From Ramlibacter tataouinensis (GTDB lineage: Bacteria; Pseudomonadota; Gammaproteobacteria; Burkholderiales; Burkholderiaceae_C), in NCBI GenBank assembly GCA_002427815.1, contig DIZF01000013.1:1-11786 (forward strand): DNA of 11,786 nucleotides, given 5' to 3'. This document shows positions 6,477 to 11,786 of this stretch, piece after piece. The notes beneath the pieces are model-generated. The model did no database searches. It saw only the letters and a program-made list of their open reading frames with translations, and was not told the DNA's origin. Position 1 is the stretch's first letter. The number at the start of each line of letters is the position of its first letter. The position numbers and the translations under genes are program-made.

Positions 6477-7619
6477 ATGCTGGACTACCCGACCCTCAAG
6501 ATCATCTGGTGGCTGCTCATCGGCGTCCTGCTGGTGGGCTTTGCCATCATGGACGGCCACGACATGGGCGTGGGCACCCTGCTGCCGTTCGTCGGCAAGA
6601 GCGACATCGAGCGTCGCGCGGTCATCAACACCGTCGGGCCGCACTGGGATGGCAACCAGGTCTGGTTCATCACCGGCGGCGGCGCCATCTTCGCGGCTTG
6701 GCCGATCGTCTATGCCACCGCGTTCAGCGGCTTCTACTGGGCGATGCTGGCCGTGCTGTGGGCGCTGTTCTTTCGTCCGGTGGGCTTCGACTACCGCAGC
6801 AAGGTCCAGGATGCGCGGTGGCGCAGCACCTGGGACTGGGGCCTGTTCGTCGGCGGGGCCGTGCCACCGCTTATCTTCGGCGTGGCCTTCGGCAACCTGC
6901 TCCAAGGCGTGCCATTCCGGTTCGACGACTACATGGTGTCGACCTATACCGGCACCTTCTGGCAGCTGCTCAACCCGTTCGCGCTGCTGGCGGGCGTAGT
7001 GTCGAGCGCCATGATCACGATGCACGGTGGCGTTTACCTCGCGCATCGCACCGAAGGTGCGATTCAAAGGCGCGCCATCCGGGGTGGTCTCGTCGCGGCA
7101 GCGGTGATGGTGGTGGCGTTTCTCGCGGCGGGCTTGTGGCTGCGCGTGGGCGGCATCGAGGGTTACGTCATTTCCTCGAGGATCGATCCAGCCTCGCTGT
7201 CGGACCCATTGGCCAAGACCGTGGTGCGCGACGCTGGCGCCTGGTGGGCCAACTACTCCCGGCAGCCCCTGCTGTGGTCGCTGCCAATGCTCGGCGTGGG
7301 CGGCGCGCTGCTGGCCATGGGGCTGCTCAGCGCGGCTCGCACAGGCTGGGCCTTCGTCGCCTCGTCGCTAGCCATCGTCGGCGTCATTGGCACGGCCGGC
7401 GCGGCCATGTTTCCCTTCGTGATGCCGTCATCGTCCATGCCAAATGCCAGTCTCACGGTTTGGGACAGCGTGTCCAGCCACCTGACGCTGGGACTGATGT
7501 TCTGGGCCACGCTGATCTTCATGCCGCTGATCGTGTTCTACACCTCATGGGCCTACCGTGTAATGCGCGGAAAGGTCACGGTAGAACAAATCCAGGCCAA
7601 CGAACACAACGCTTACTGA
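6477..7619 (+). CDS. cydB: cytochrome bd ubiquinol oxidase subunit II (CydB)
   Basis: This is a 380-residue polytopic subunit (E. coli CydB has 379) that pairs with CydA in the inner membrane. The N-terminus reads IIWWLLIGVLLVGFAIMDGH (9-28), and DMGVG follows. GPHWDGNQVWFITGGGAIFA holds the conserved Trp-Asp pair, and FFRPVGFDYRSK, GVAFGNLLQGVPF and AMFPFVMPSSSMPNASLT are near-identical to the E. coli protein. The similarity is to true CydB rather than the shorter CioB-type. The cydA stop sits inside the GAGGAG ribosome site of cydB (TGAGGAG at 6464-6470, ATG at 6477), indicating one operon with coupled translation. Confidence 0.98.
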   Translation: MLDYPTLKIIWWLLIGVLLVGFAIMDGHDMGVGTLLPFVGKSDIERRAVINTVGPHWDGNQVWFITGGGAIFAAWPIVYATAFSGFYWAMLAVLWALFFRPVGFDYRSKVQDARWRSTWDWGLFVGGAVPPLIFGVAFGNLLQGVPFRFDDYMVSTYTGTFWQLLNPFALLAGVVSSAMITMHGGVYLAHRTEGAIQRRAIRGGLVAAAVMVVAFLAAGLWLRVGGIEGYVISSRIDPASLSDPLAKTVVRDAGAWWANYSRQPLLWSLPMLGVGGALLAMGLLSAARTGWAFVASSLAIVGVIGTAGAAMFPFVMPSSSMPNASLTVWDSVSSHLTLGLMFWATLIFMPLIVFYTSWAYRVMRGKVTVEQIQANEHNAY

Positions 7620-7634
7620 ACGGCGGCGGCCTCG

Positions 7635-7775
7635 ATGAGCACACACAACGTGTCTTTCTCTCCGACCCCTCGACGACGCCGGGCGTGCGGGAAAGAACAG
7701 GCCCACGCCAACCAATCTGGTGCTTCCCGCTACGCGAGCGATGCGCGGATCCTGATCGGCAAAGTCGTTGCCTGA
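7635..7775 (+). CDS. 46-codon small reading frame between cydB and cydX, product unknown
   Basis: ATG 7635 to TGA 7773-7775 fills almost the whole gap between cydB and cydX. The 46 residues are polar and basic, with an Arg-rich run (SPTPRRRRACGK) and no membrane helix, so this is not a bd small subunit of the known kind. For translation: the gap is otherwise empty, and its stop overlaps the cydX ribosome site in the same words as at the cydA/cydB junction (GCCTGAGGAGC at 6461-6471 and 7770-7780). Against it: there is only a weak G-rich site before the ATG, about 67% G/C at third positions compared with 83% in cydX, and no recognisable homology. It may be a real peptide, a leader that couples cydX translation, or chance. 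Confidence 0.3.
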   Translation: MSTHNVSFSPTPRRRRACGKEQAHANQSGASRYASDARILIGKVVA

Positions 7776-7786
7776 GGAGCTGACAA

Positions 7787-7909
7787 ATGTGGTACTTCGC
7801 CTGGATGCTTGGAGTTGGCTTTGCCGTGCTGCTGGCGGTGATGAACGCGATGTGGGGCGAGAATGAGGCGGCGCGCGCCGAACGCAGCGGCGACGAGAGC
7901 CGGCGATGA
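7787..7909 (+). CDS. cydX: cytochrome bd oxidase small subunit CydX
   Basis: This is a 40-residue protein whose first part, MWYFAWMLGVGFAVLLAVMN, followed by AMWGE, is the CydX signature: a single membrane helix that packs against CydA and stabilises the haems in cytochrome bd-I. A short acidic/basic tail follows, as in other CydX proteins. GAGGAG at 7774-7779 is seven bases before the ATG. The stop overlaps the ybgE start (ATGATGA at 7906-7912). Its separation from cydB by 167 bases is unusual, because cydX normally follows cydB closely. Confidence 0.95.
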   Translation: MWYFAWMLGVGFAVLLAVMNAMWGENEAARAERSGDESRR

Positions 7910-8193
7910 TGCTGGCGGACAAAGTTGAGCCGGCCGCACGGCGAACCCACTTCCCGAGCTTGGCCGTTGCACTGGCCATCATGTTCGGCGGAACGCTCTA
8001 TCCACCGCTGATGACCACCCCCGAGGGCCGTGCCAGCTACGCACTGGCATTGCTGCTGTTCTGGGCAATGAGCGCCGGCTTCGTGCGCGGCGTCGGGTTC
8101 GTTCCGCGCCTGGCGGTCTGGCGCTGGCTCTTTTCGGGCCGGGCCTGCGCGGCGGCACTTGCGCTCGCCGGCGCGGTCGACCTGATGCATTGA
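7906..8193 (+). CDS. ybgE: YbgE-family cyd operon membrane protein
   Basis: This is a 95-residue protein with three hydrophobic stretches at about 18-37, 44-62 and 78-92. The motif GFVRGVGFVPR (58-68), followed by WRWLF, matches the G-x-x-x-G-V-G-F-x-P-R core that I recall from the YbgE family, and the place after cydX is the same as in E. coli. YbgE is conserved in cyd operons, but its exact role in the oxidase is not settled. Two start codons are possible (7906 and 7909); the first overlaps the cydX stop. It is probably the last gene of the operon. Confidence 0.85.
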   Translation: MMLADKVEPAARRTHFPSLAVALAIMFGGTLYPPLMTTPEGRASYALALLLFWAMSAGFVRGVGFVPRLAVWRWLFSGRACAAALALAGAVDLMH

Positions 8194-8211
8194 GATTGGC
8201 CCTGCATTTCC

Positions 8212-8251
8212 GACTCCTGCTGAGCCCAAAGGGCTGACACCGAGCGGAGTC
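8212..8251 (+). terminator. two-part hairpin after ybgE, possible end of the cyd transcript
   Basis: An inner stem AGCCC-AAA-GGGCT (8223-8235) lies inside an outer pair GACTCC (8212-8217) and GGAGTC (8246-8251), beginning 19 bases after the ybgE stop. The position suits a transcript end, but no T-run follows, so it is not a classical intrinsic terminator; it may stabilise the 3' end of the mRNA. Confidence 0.35.
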
Positions 8252-8395
8252 AGTCTCGCGAACCCGCGCTGCTGCAGTCGTCCATCGGGGATAGTGAAAT
8301 CAAGACCAGCGGTCGCGTTGGACGCAATTGCATGGCGCCACTGAGGTCGAGACTGACGACCTTGATAGTGGCTCGAAGGGTTCCTTTGCCGTTAA

Positions 8396-9094
8396 ATGGC
8401 TATCCATGTTCGTACACGTAGGCTGAAATCTGCCGTGAGCATCCCGAGGCAAGCCGTCGTCCCATTCAAGCCGGTCCAGATCGTTCTCGCCGACGACCAT
8501 GATCTCGTTCGCGAAGCCATCAAGGCGCTGGTGTCAATGATTGACGGCTTCGAGGTGATCGCCGAGGCATGCAACGGCATGGAACTGCTTACCCTGCTGG
8601 CAGACGTGACGCCGGACCTGGTAATCACTGACATGTCCATGCCCGGACTGGACGGAATCACTGTCATAGCTGAGATTCACGACAAATACCCCGGCGTGAA
8701 GGTGCTGGTGCTGTCGATGTACGACGCCGTGGATTTCGTCAAGCGCGCGATGGCCTGTGGCGCCTGCGGCTACCTGTTGAAGAATGCATCACCGTTCGAA
8801 CTGGAGCAGGCCCTGCGCAGCGTAATGACGATTGGGGGCTATTTGAGCCCCTCCATCGCGCAGCGCCTGATGCAGCCTTCGGAACCCACCGCCGACGACG
8901 AACTCACGCATCGGCAGATCGAAATCCTCAAGCTCATCGCCCATGGCCGCGCACCCAAGGAAATCGGTCACGAACTAGGCCTGAGCTCGAAGACCGTTGA
9001 CGTTCATCGGGCCCGCATCATGGAGCGTCTGGGGCTGAACGACATCGCCAGCCTGACACTGTATGCCGTCCGGAAAGGCCTGATCAAGCCTTAG
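8396..9094 (+). CDS. NarL/FixJ-type response regulator (orphan)
   Basis: This 232-residue regulator has a receiver domain (about 27-145) and a LuxR-type helix-turn-helix (about 168-230). Receiver residues are all present: the acidic pair Asp33-Asp34 in LADDHD, phospho-acceptor Asp79 in LVITDMSMPGLDG, Ser107 in LVLSMYD and Lys129 in YLLKNASP. The output domain has LTHRQIEILKLIAHGRAPKE (170-189), GLSSKTVDVHRARIMERLGL (195-214) and a final VRKGLI. It should therefore be a normal phosphorylation-controlled DNA-binding protein. The 26 residues before the receiver are basic, and the ATG at 8396 has only a weak GAAGGG upstream, so the true start may be a later codon such as the GTG at 8435. No histidine kinase is in the window; its location after the cyd operon makes redox control of cyd a possibility only. 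Confidence 0.92.
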   Translation: MAIHVRTRRLKSAVSIPRQAVVPFKPVQIVLADDHDLVREAIKALVSMIDGFEVIAEACNGMELLTLLADVTPDLVITDMSMPGLDGITVIAEIHDKYPGVKVLVLSMYDAVDFVKRAMACGACGYLLKNASPFELEQALRSVMTIGGYLSPSIAQRLMQPSEPTADDELTHRQIEILKLIAHGRAPKEIGHELGLSSKTVDVHRARIMERLGLNDIASLTLYAVRKGLIKP

Positions 9095-9162
9095 CCGCAA
9101 GGCCTGTTAACGCGCAGGGTGTCCGAACACGGATGGGCAAGCCTAAGCGGCCCATAAGCCCT

Positions 9163-9192
9163 TTGCCCTGGATATATCTCCGCTGATATAAT
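9163..9192 (+). promoter_or_regulatory. sigma-70-like promoter at the toxin-antitoxin locus
   Basis: A perfect TATAAT at 9187-9192 lies 18 bases after TTGCCC (9163-9168; four of six matches to TTGACA). Its last two bases are the first two of the ATG at 9191, so transcription from it would begin around 9199, inside the toxin frame. A GATATATC palindrome at 9171-9178, in the spacer, could be an operator for the XRE protein. GATATA recurs at 9185-9190. Confidence 0.4.
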
Positions 9193-9604
9193 GGCTGATC
9201 TAATCGTTTGCGAGGTGGCCGATGCTTTTCTTGAGGCCCTGTATGCCAGCGACGCTGATTCCGCCGCAGACATGGACGTGCTTCTGCAAGAGCTTTGGGA
9301 CGACCAAGACTTTCTGGCAACGCTCCATGAGGACACTCCGAAATTCATCTATCAGTTCAAAAACACCTGTGAGTTCAAGCGATTCGAAGAGGCCTGGGCG
9401 CGTCGTCGCCGCATCTACATCCTCAAGCCATACGACAGCGATGGGCACCCTCACAAGTATCGAATGATGGTTGCCCACGACATTCGCCACGACTACTTTT
9501 ATGTCCTTCAGGTAGCCCACAGGAACGTTTCGTATGACCCAACCACGCAAGATTTCGCAACCTTTATCGCCGCATACGACGCCCTCGGACTTCCTCATAT
9601 ATGA
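9191..9604 (+). CDS. probable RelE/ParE-like toxin of a toxin-antitoxin pair
   Basis: This is a 137-residue cytoplasmic protein, longer than typical RelE toxins (about 85-110). The first segment (CEVADAFLEALYAS, 7-20) resembles the opening strand and helix of the fold. The second half reads RRRRIYILKP (71-80), KYRMMVAHDIRHDYFYVLQV (89-108) and AHRNVSYD (109-116), the usual RelE/HigB order of arginine-rich strand, central strands and an H-R-x-x-x-Y turn. Such toxins cleave mRNA on the ribosome or poison gyrase; which applies is not visible. The next gene encodes an XRE protein and overlaps by 71 bases, so the order is toxin then antitoxin as in higBA. There is no ribosome site before ATG 9191, and a -10 box overlaps it, so the start or expression mode is unsettled. 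The assignment is from fold-like motifs and context. Confidence 0.6.
   Translation: MADLIVCEVADAFLEALYASDADSAADMDVLLQELWDDQDFLATLHEDTPKFIYQFKNTCEFKRFEEAWARRRRIYILKPYDSDGHPHKYRMMVAHDIRHDYFYVLQVAHRNVSYDPTTQDFATFIAAYDALGLPHI
9521..9524 (+). promoter_or_regulatory. ribosome binding site for the XRE antitoxin-like gene
   Basis: AGGA lies nine bases before ATG 9534, inside the toxin frame. It favours the long start over the next Met codon at 9657, which has no such site. Confidence 0.5.
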
Positions 9605-10022
9605 GGGGGCAACGGCGAGCTATGCCGGCGCGCACTCTGTGGCGCTGCTGATCATGGAAGGATTGGCCTGGAAGGCGAAACTCCCGGCACAAGGTATTCG
9701 CATTGAGGATCGGATTGCTAGACTTGAGCGCAACCCTGAACGTGCGGCCGCTCTTGCCGGGGCTCGTGCCCGGCTAGGACGTTTTGTTGAGTCCGGCACA
9801 AGGCCGACGCTTGCTACGCTTCGCCTGAAGGCCGGCCTGTCTCAGGCGCAGCTCGCGAAGAAGATTGGCACGCAGCAGGGCAATGTGTCGCGATGGGAAA
9901 GAGAGCCGAAGGAACTTCAAGTTAGCACGATTATGCGTTTGGCTGCGGCTCTTGGCGTAAGCGATACCGAGGTCTTTGAAATCGTCAAAGACTCTGTCAA
10001 GGAGATGGCAGTTGAAGCCTGA
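9534..10022 (+). CDS. XRE-family HTH protein, probable antitoxin
   Basis: The protein has 162 residues from ATG 9534. The C-terminal part is a clear Cro/CI-type helix-turn-helix: LRLKAGLSQAQLAKKIGTQQ (97-116), GNVSRWERE (116-124) and a third-to-fifth helix segment to about 145. It should bind DNA and repress its own operon while neutralising the toxin encoded just upstream. The N-terminal 90 residues are unusual for HigA-type antitoxins, which are often little more than the HTH. They include an Arg-rich helix (IEDRIARLERNPERAAALAG, 57-76) that could be the toxin-binding part. The first 41 residues depend on the long start, supported only by AGGA at 9521. The stop at 10020-10022 overlaps the next gene, so three genes are coupled. 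Confidence 0.7.
   Translation: MTQPRKISQPLSPHTTPSDFLIYEGATASYAGAHSVALLIMEGLAWKAKLPAQGIRIEDRIARLERNPERAAALAGARARLGRFVESGTRPTLATLRLKAGLSQAQLAKKIGTQQGNVSRWEREPKELQVSTIMRLAAALGVSDTEVFEIVKDSVKEMAVEA
9593..9606. repeat. 14-bp perfect palindrome at the end of the toxin gene
   Basis: CCTCATATATGAGG reads the same on both strands and contains the toxin stop codon. It shares the central ATATAT with the GATATATC near the promoter. It may be an XRE-protein binding site or chance; about one such palindrome is expected in a window of this size. Confidence 0.25.
9999..10004 (+). promoter_or_regulatory. strong ribosome binding site that sets a TTG start
   Basis: AAGGAG is seven bases before the TTG at 10012, within the last codons of the antitoxin gene. 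No Shine-Dalgarno-like sequence of this quality precedes the in-frame ATG at 9976. Confidence 0.75.
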
Positions 10023-10473
10023 CCGGTTCGCTCTTTGTATATTCTGCGAGGACGTTCGCCAGGAGGCGGACGGCAAGCTTTCGCTGATGGGCGTATTACA
10101 AGGCGGCATCACGTTGACCCAGCCGTCGCCCCAAACAATTGCTCGCTTATTCATTGTCAGCTACATAAATGCTCCCATAGAGAGGCCCATAGATAGGCTT
10201 CGTATGAGTGTGACGTGGGCCGGCAAAGAGGTGGCCGGAATTGAAATCGACTCAGGCCAGTTGCGCTCCATGAAGGAATTGGCCAAGACTTCTTTCCCAA
10301 AGAATGGGTACATCATCAATTTGGTAATCCCGGTATTTGGGATGGTTGTCGAGCACAGCGGTGACCTCAGGGTAATTTTTCAGACCGAGTCAGAAGAGCT
10401 TGAGGGGAACGTACTTCGCGTTTCAACCGATCATCAGGCGCCAGTTGCTACGCCGCACATCGCAGCAACTTAG
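10012..10473 (+). CDS. DUF6941-like protein of unknown function
   Basis: The protein has 153 residues. The TTG at 10012 is chosen because AAGGAG precedes it and because it puts the conserved opening KPDRFALCIFCEDVRQEADG, then KLSLMGV, at the very N-terminus. That opening, with its C/A-x-F-x-D-D-x-R-Q-E pattern and following K-x-S-L-x-G-V, is what I recall from DUF6941. This family of small, probably beta-rich proteins has no known function. The rest alternates hydrophobic strands (ARLFIVSYIN, LRMSVTWAG, YIINLVIPVFGMVV, LRVIFQTES) and has no signal peptide or membrane helix. The 11-base overlap with the antitoxin gene means it is made with the toxin-antitoxin pair, although DUF6941 genes also occur elsewhere, so a shared function is only suggested. 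Confidence 0.7.
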   Translation: MKPDRFALCIFCEDVRQEADGKLSLMGVLQGGITLTQPSPQTIARLFIVSYINAPIERPIDRLRMSVTWAGKEVAGIEIDSGQLRSMKELAKTSFPKNGYIINLVIPVFGMVVEHSGDLRVIFQTESEELEGNVLRVSTDHQAPVATPHIAAT

Positions 10474-10600
10474 AAGAAACACGAATCGTGGGTGCTCAGG
10501 GGCTCAGTTGAGGTGGACGGTTCATGTGGCGGGGCCATGGACATGTTTCACCGGGACAACGTGTTCATCGATCACGGCGCGAACAGTCTCGGATGCGGGC
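10474..10600. other. gap between convergent genes
   Basis: These 127 bases lie between the ends of the DUF6941-like gene and the minus-strand acetyltransferase gene. They should contain transcript ends for both, but I see only a short CACG-AAT-CGTG stem near 10481-10491 and no T-runs. A 27-codon frame starting at ATG 10537 is too short to support. Confidence 0.4.
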
Positions 10601-11380
10601 TTACGGCCTTGAGCTTGTGACCACCGTTAGGTTTCGCCTTCGTCCCGTCTTGACGACCGACAAGGACTCAGTTCGCGCGACAAGCGCATCGTAATCAGGC
10701 AGTTTTCGGCTTGGGTCCAGCACCATGTACTCAGTCCGGGGCACCGAAACGAAGCCGATGCGGCTGTAGTGCTTCTTCAGCTTACTAGTCGCGGTCCGAC
10801 TGGACACGGTAAAGGATTCAAGCTCCAGGTCTGCCTCACGAAAGTCCTTGTCTTCGTTACGCGATGAGCCACCCTCAAACTGCAGCGGAAAAGCCTTGAG
10901 CACCACGATCCCAGCAGCGGCCCGAAACTGCTCGACGAGGGCCTTCATTGCGAGAAGACCAACTGCGTGGCCGCGATGGGCCGGCAGGATCGTGAGCCGG
11001 TCAAGTATCAGTACGCCCTCGGTCAGCGGGTACTCCTCGCCGAACGCCAGGCGCTTAACTGAATCCAAGAGCTCGTATTGCTCAAGGTCGAACAGCGTTT
11101 GAAAAAGGTCAAATGTTGATTGCGCAGTGTCGAAGACATCGAAAGCCGAAACACCTTCCGTCATTGCGCCGACGAGATCTGCGAGATAAACGGAGAATGC
11201 GCCGAGCGTAACGTTGCTTTCACGGCGCTCAGGGTCCTCCCACTCAATGCGACCGTGCCAGTGCTGAAGAAAACGGGAGGGCTCGTCGTCTTCCGCCAGA
11301 ACTATGCGCTCAAGGAATTTGACATGGCACCAGCGGTACTCATCGGGGTCAGTCAAGGCTCTTTGAACCATAGTGCGCAC
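10601..11380 (-). CDS. GNAT-like N-acetyltransferase
   Basis: The protein has 259 residues. The GTG start at 11380 is favoured because AGGA (11388-11391 on the minus strand) lies seven bases upstream; an ATG at 11371 is the alternative. The GNAT part is in the C-terminal half: strand VLILDRLTILPA (123-134), the acetyl-CoA loop RGHAVGLLAMKALVEQF (136-152; a variant of R-x-x-G-x-G/A, with Ala where Gly is usual), strand GIVVLKAFPLQFE (157-169) and the closing KLKKHYSRIGFVSVPRTEYM (200-219). The first 115 residues are acidic and helical and match nothing I know. The substrate is unknown. It is transcribed towards the DUF6941-like gene, and an insertion sequence begins upstream of it. Moderate GC and the setting suggest an acquired gene. 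Confidence 0.7.
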   Translation of the reverse strand: MRTMVQRALTDPDEYRWCHVKFLERIVLAEDDEPSRFLQHWHGRIEWEDPERRESNVTLGAFSVYLADLVGAMTEGVSAFDVFDTAQSTFDLFQTLFDLEQYELLDSVKRLAFGEEYPLTEGVLILDRLTILPAHRGHAVGLLAMKALVEQFRAAAGIVVLKAFPLQFEGGSSRNEDKDFREADLELESFTVSSRTATSKLKKHYSRIGFVSVPRTEYMVLDPSRKLPDYDALVARTESLSVVKTGRRRNLTVVTSSRP

Positions 11381-11498
11381 GCGTTGATCCTATCAGCCGA
11401 GCAACTCATGAGATTCGCGAGACCGAAGGCGGCCACCCCCTGTGCCAATATGACCTGCTGCACCTGCCCCTGAGTAATCAGTGAGCAACGAGGTAGTA
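11381..11498. other. gap between acetyltransferase start and transposase start
   Basis: These 118 bases hold the 5' region of the minus-strand acetyltransferase and, to the right, the probable left end of an insertion sequence. TGACCTGC at 11451 is a plausible outer end, because IS3-family ends begin TG and lie a few tens of bases before orfA. No partner repeat can be seen because the element runs past the window. Confidence 0.35.
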
Positions 11499-11786
11499 AT
11501 GTCCAAGATCCATCAACCCAAGGTTTCCATGCACGCAGTGCAATCTTTGTCCGATCCGGGCGCATCGCAAGGAGCCCGTAGGGCGACTGGAGAAGCGCCC
11601 GGATCGGTGCCGCCAGTCGTGCCACCTACCGCTGATTCTGAGGTCGTGCCGCACGCACGTCGGCGCATTTATTCCAATGCGAACAAGCGCCGCATTCTGG
11701 AGGCTGTTGACCGCTGCACCAAGCCTGGGGAAATCGGCGCGCTTTTGCGTCGTGAGGGCGTGTATTCGTCCTCTTTGAGCACTTGG
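11451..11786 (+). mobile_element. left part of an IS3-family-like insertion sequence (cut by window edge)
   Basis: The boundary is inferred: a TG-starting sequence at 11451, 48 bases before a transposase OrfA start, as usual for IS3-type elements. The right end, the second frame and target duplications lie outside the window. Confidence 0.5.
11499..11786 (+). CDS. IS3-type transposase OrfA (3' truncated by window)
   Basis: There are 96 codons from ATG 11499 (GAGG upstream at 11489-11492) to the window edge with no stop. After a variable, Pro/Ser-rich N-terminus (1-52) comes a basic segment and the helix-turn-helix region RRRIYSNANKRRILEAVDRC (54-73), TKPGEIGALLRREGVYSSSL (74-93), STW. This last part is the typical OrfA signature (PGEIGALLRREGxYSSxLxxW), which binds the element's ends. 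In IS3 elements a DDE integrase frame follows and is reached by frameshifting; it would start beyond 11786. The element cannot be called intact or dead from here. Confidence 0.8.
   Translation, partial: MSKIHQPKVSMHAVQSLSDPGASQGARRATGEAPGSVPPVVPPTADSEVVPHARRRIYSNANKRRILEAVDRCTKPGEIGALLRREGVYSSSLSTW

Noticed and set aside
4724..6478. 584-codon open frame on the minus strand across cydA
   Set aside because: It is exactly antisense to an unmistakable CydA, and its translation is Arg/His/Gln-rich with no recognisable domain.
9075..9106. AAGGCCTG repeated on both sides of GCCTT at the response regulator stop, possible alternative hairpins
   Set aside because: The stems are only five pairs and no T-run follows; too weak to call a terminator or switch.
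10537..10620. 27-codon frame between the convergent genes
   Set aside because: It is short, has no ribosome site and runs into the minus-strand acetyltransferase gene; nothing supports translation.
1..11786. CRISPR array, tRNA or rRNA genes
   Set aside because: No regularly spaced direct repeats and no recognisable cloverleaf or ribosomal RNA sequence were seen on reading through the window.

Overview
The window looks like chromosome of a high-GC betaproteobacterium, most likely Burkholderiales. This rests on the paired DUF2844 and DUF3443 exported proteins, a CydP-type small gene ahead of cydA, and GC-rich third codon positions. No species can be named from the sequence alone. All genes are on the plus strand except one acetyltransferase-like gene near the right end.

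Left part (1-2966) encodes envelope proteins: the Val/Pro-rich end of a truncated protein, an exported L,D-transpeptidase-like (YkuD) protein, a DUF2844 protein and a DUF3443 lipoprotein. The lipoprotein carries two aspartic-protease-like motifs. Positions 3100-4462 hold a compact stress cassette: CsbD-like protein, YqjD/ElaB-like DUF883 membrane-anchored protein, a two-helix YqjE/holin-like protein and a further small membrane protein. Two of its three junctions are ATGA stop/start overlaps.

Positions 4719-8193 hold a complete cytochrome bd quinol oxidase operon: cydP, cydA, cydB, a 46-codon unexplained small reading frame, cydX and ybgE. CydA is the long-Q-loop, E. coli-like type, with all expected haem ligands. 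This enzyme would oxidise quinol and reduce oxygen with high affinity under low oxygen or stress. An orphan NarL/FixJ-type response regulator follows (8396-9094).

From about 9190 the character changes to an accessory region with sampled stretches of lower GC. It holds a probable RelE/ParE-like toxin gene, an overlapping XRE-family antitoxin-like gene, and a DUF6941-like gene that starts on a TTG inside the end of the antitoxin gene. After a convergent gap come a GNAT-like acetyltransferase on the minus strand and the first 96 codons of an IS3-type transposase OrfA cut by the window edge. The toxin/antitoxin/DUF6941 trio is the part most likely to hide something undescribed. The rest is recognisable core biology with a few oddities.
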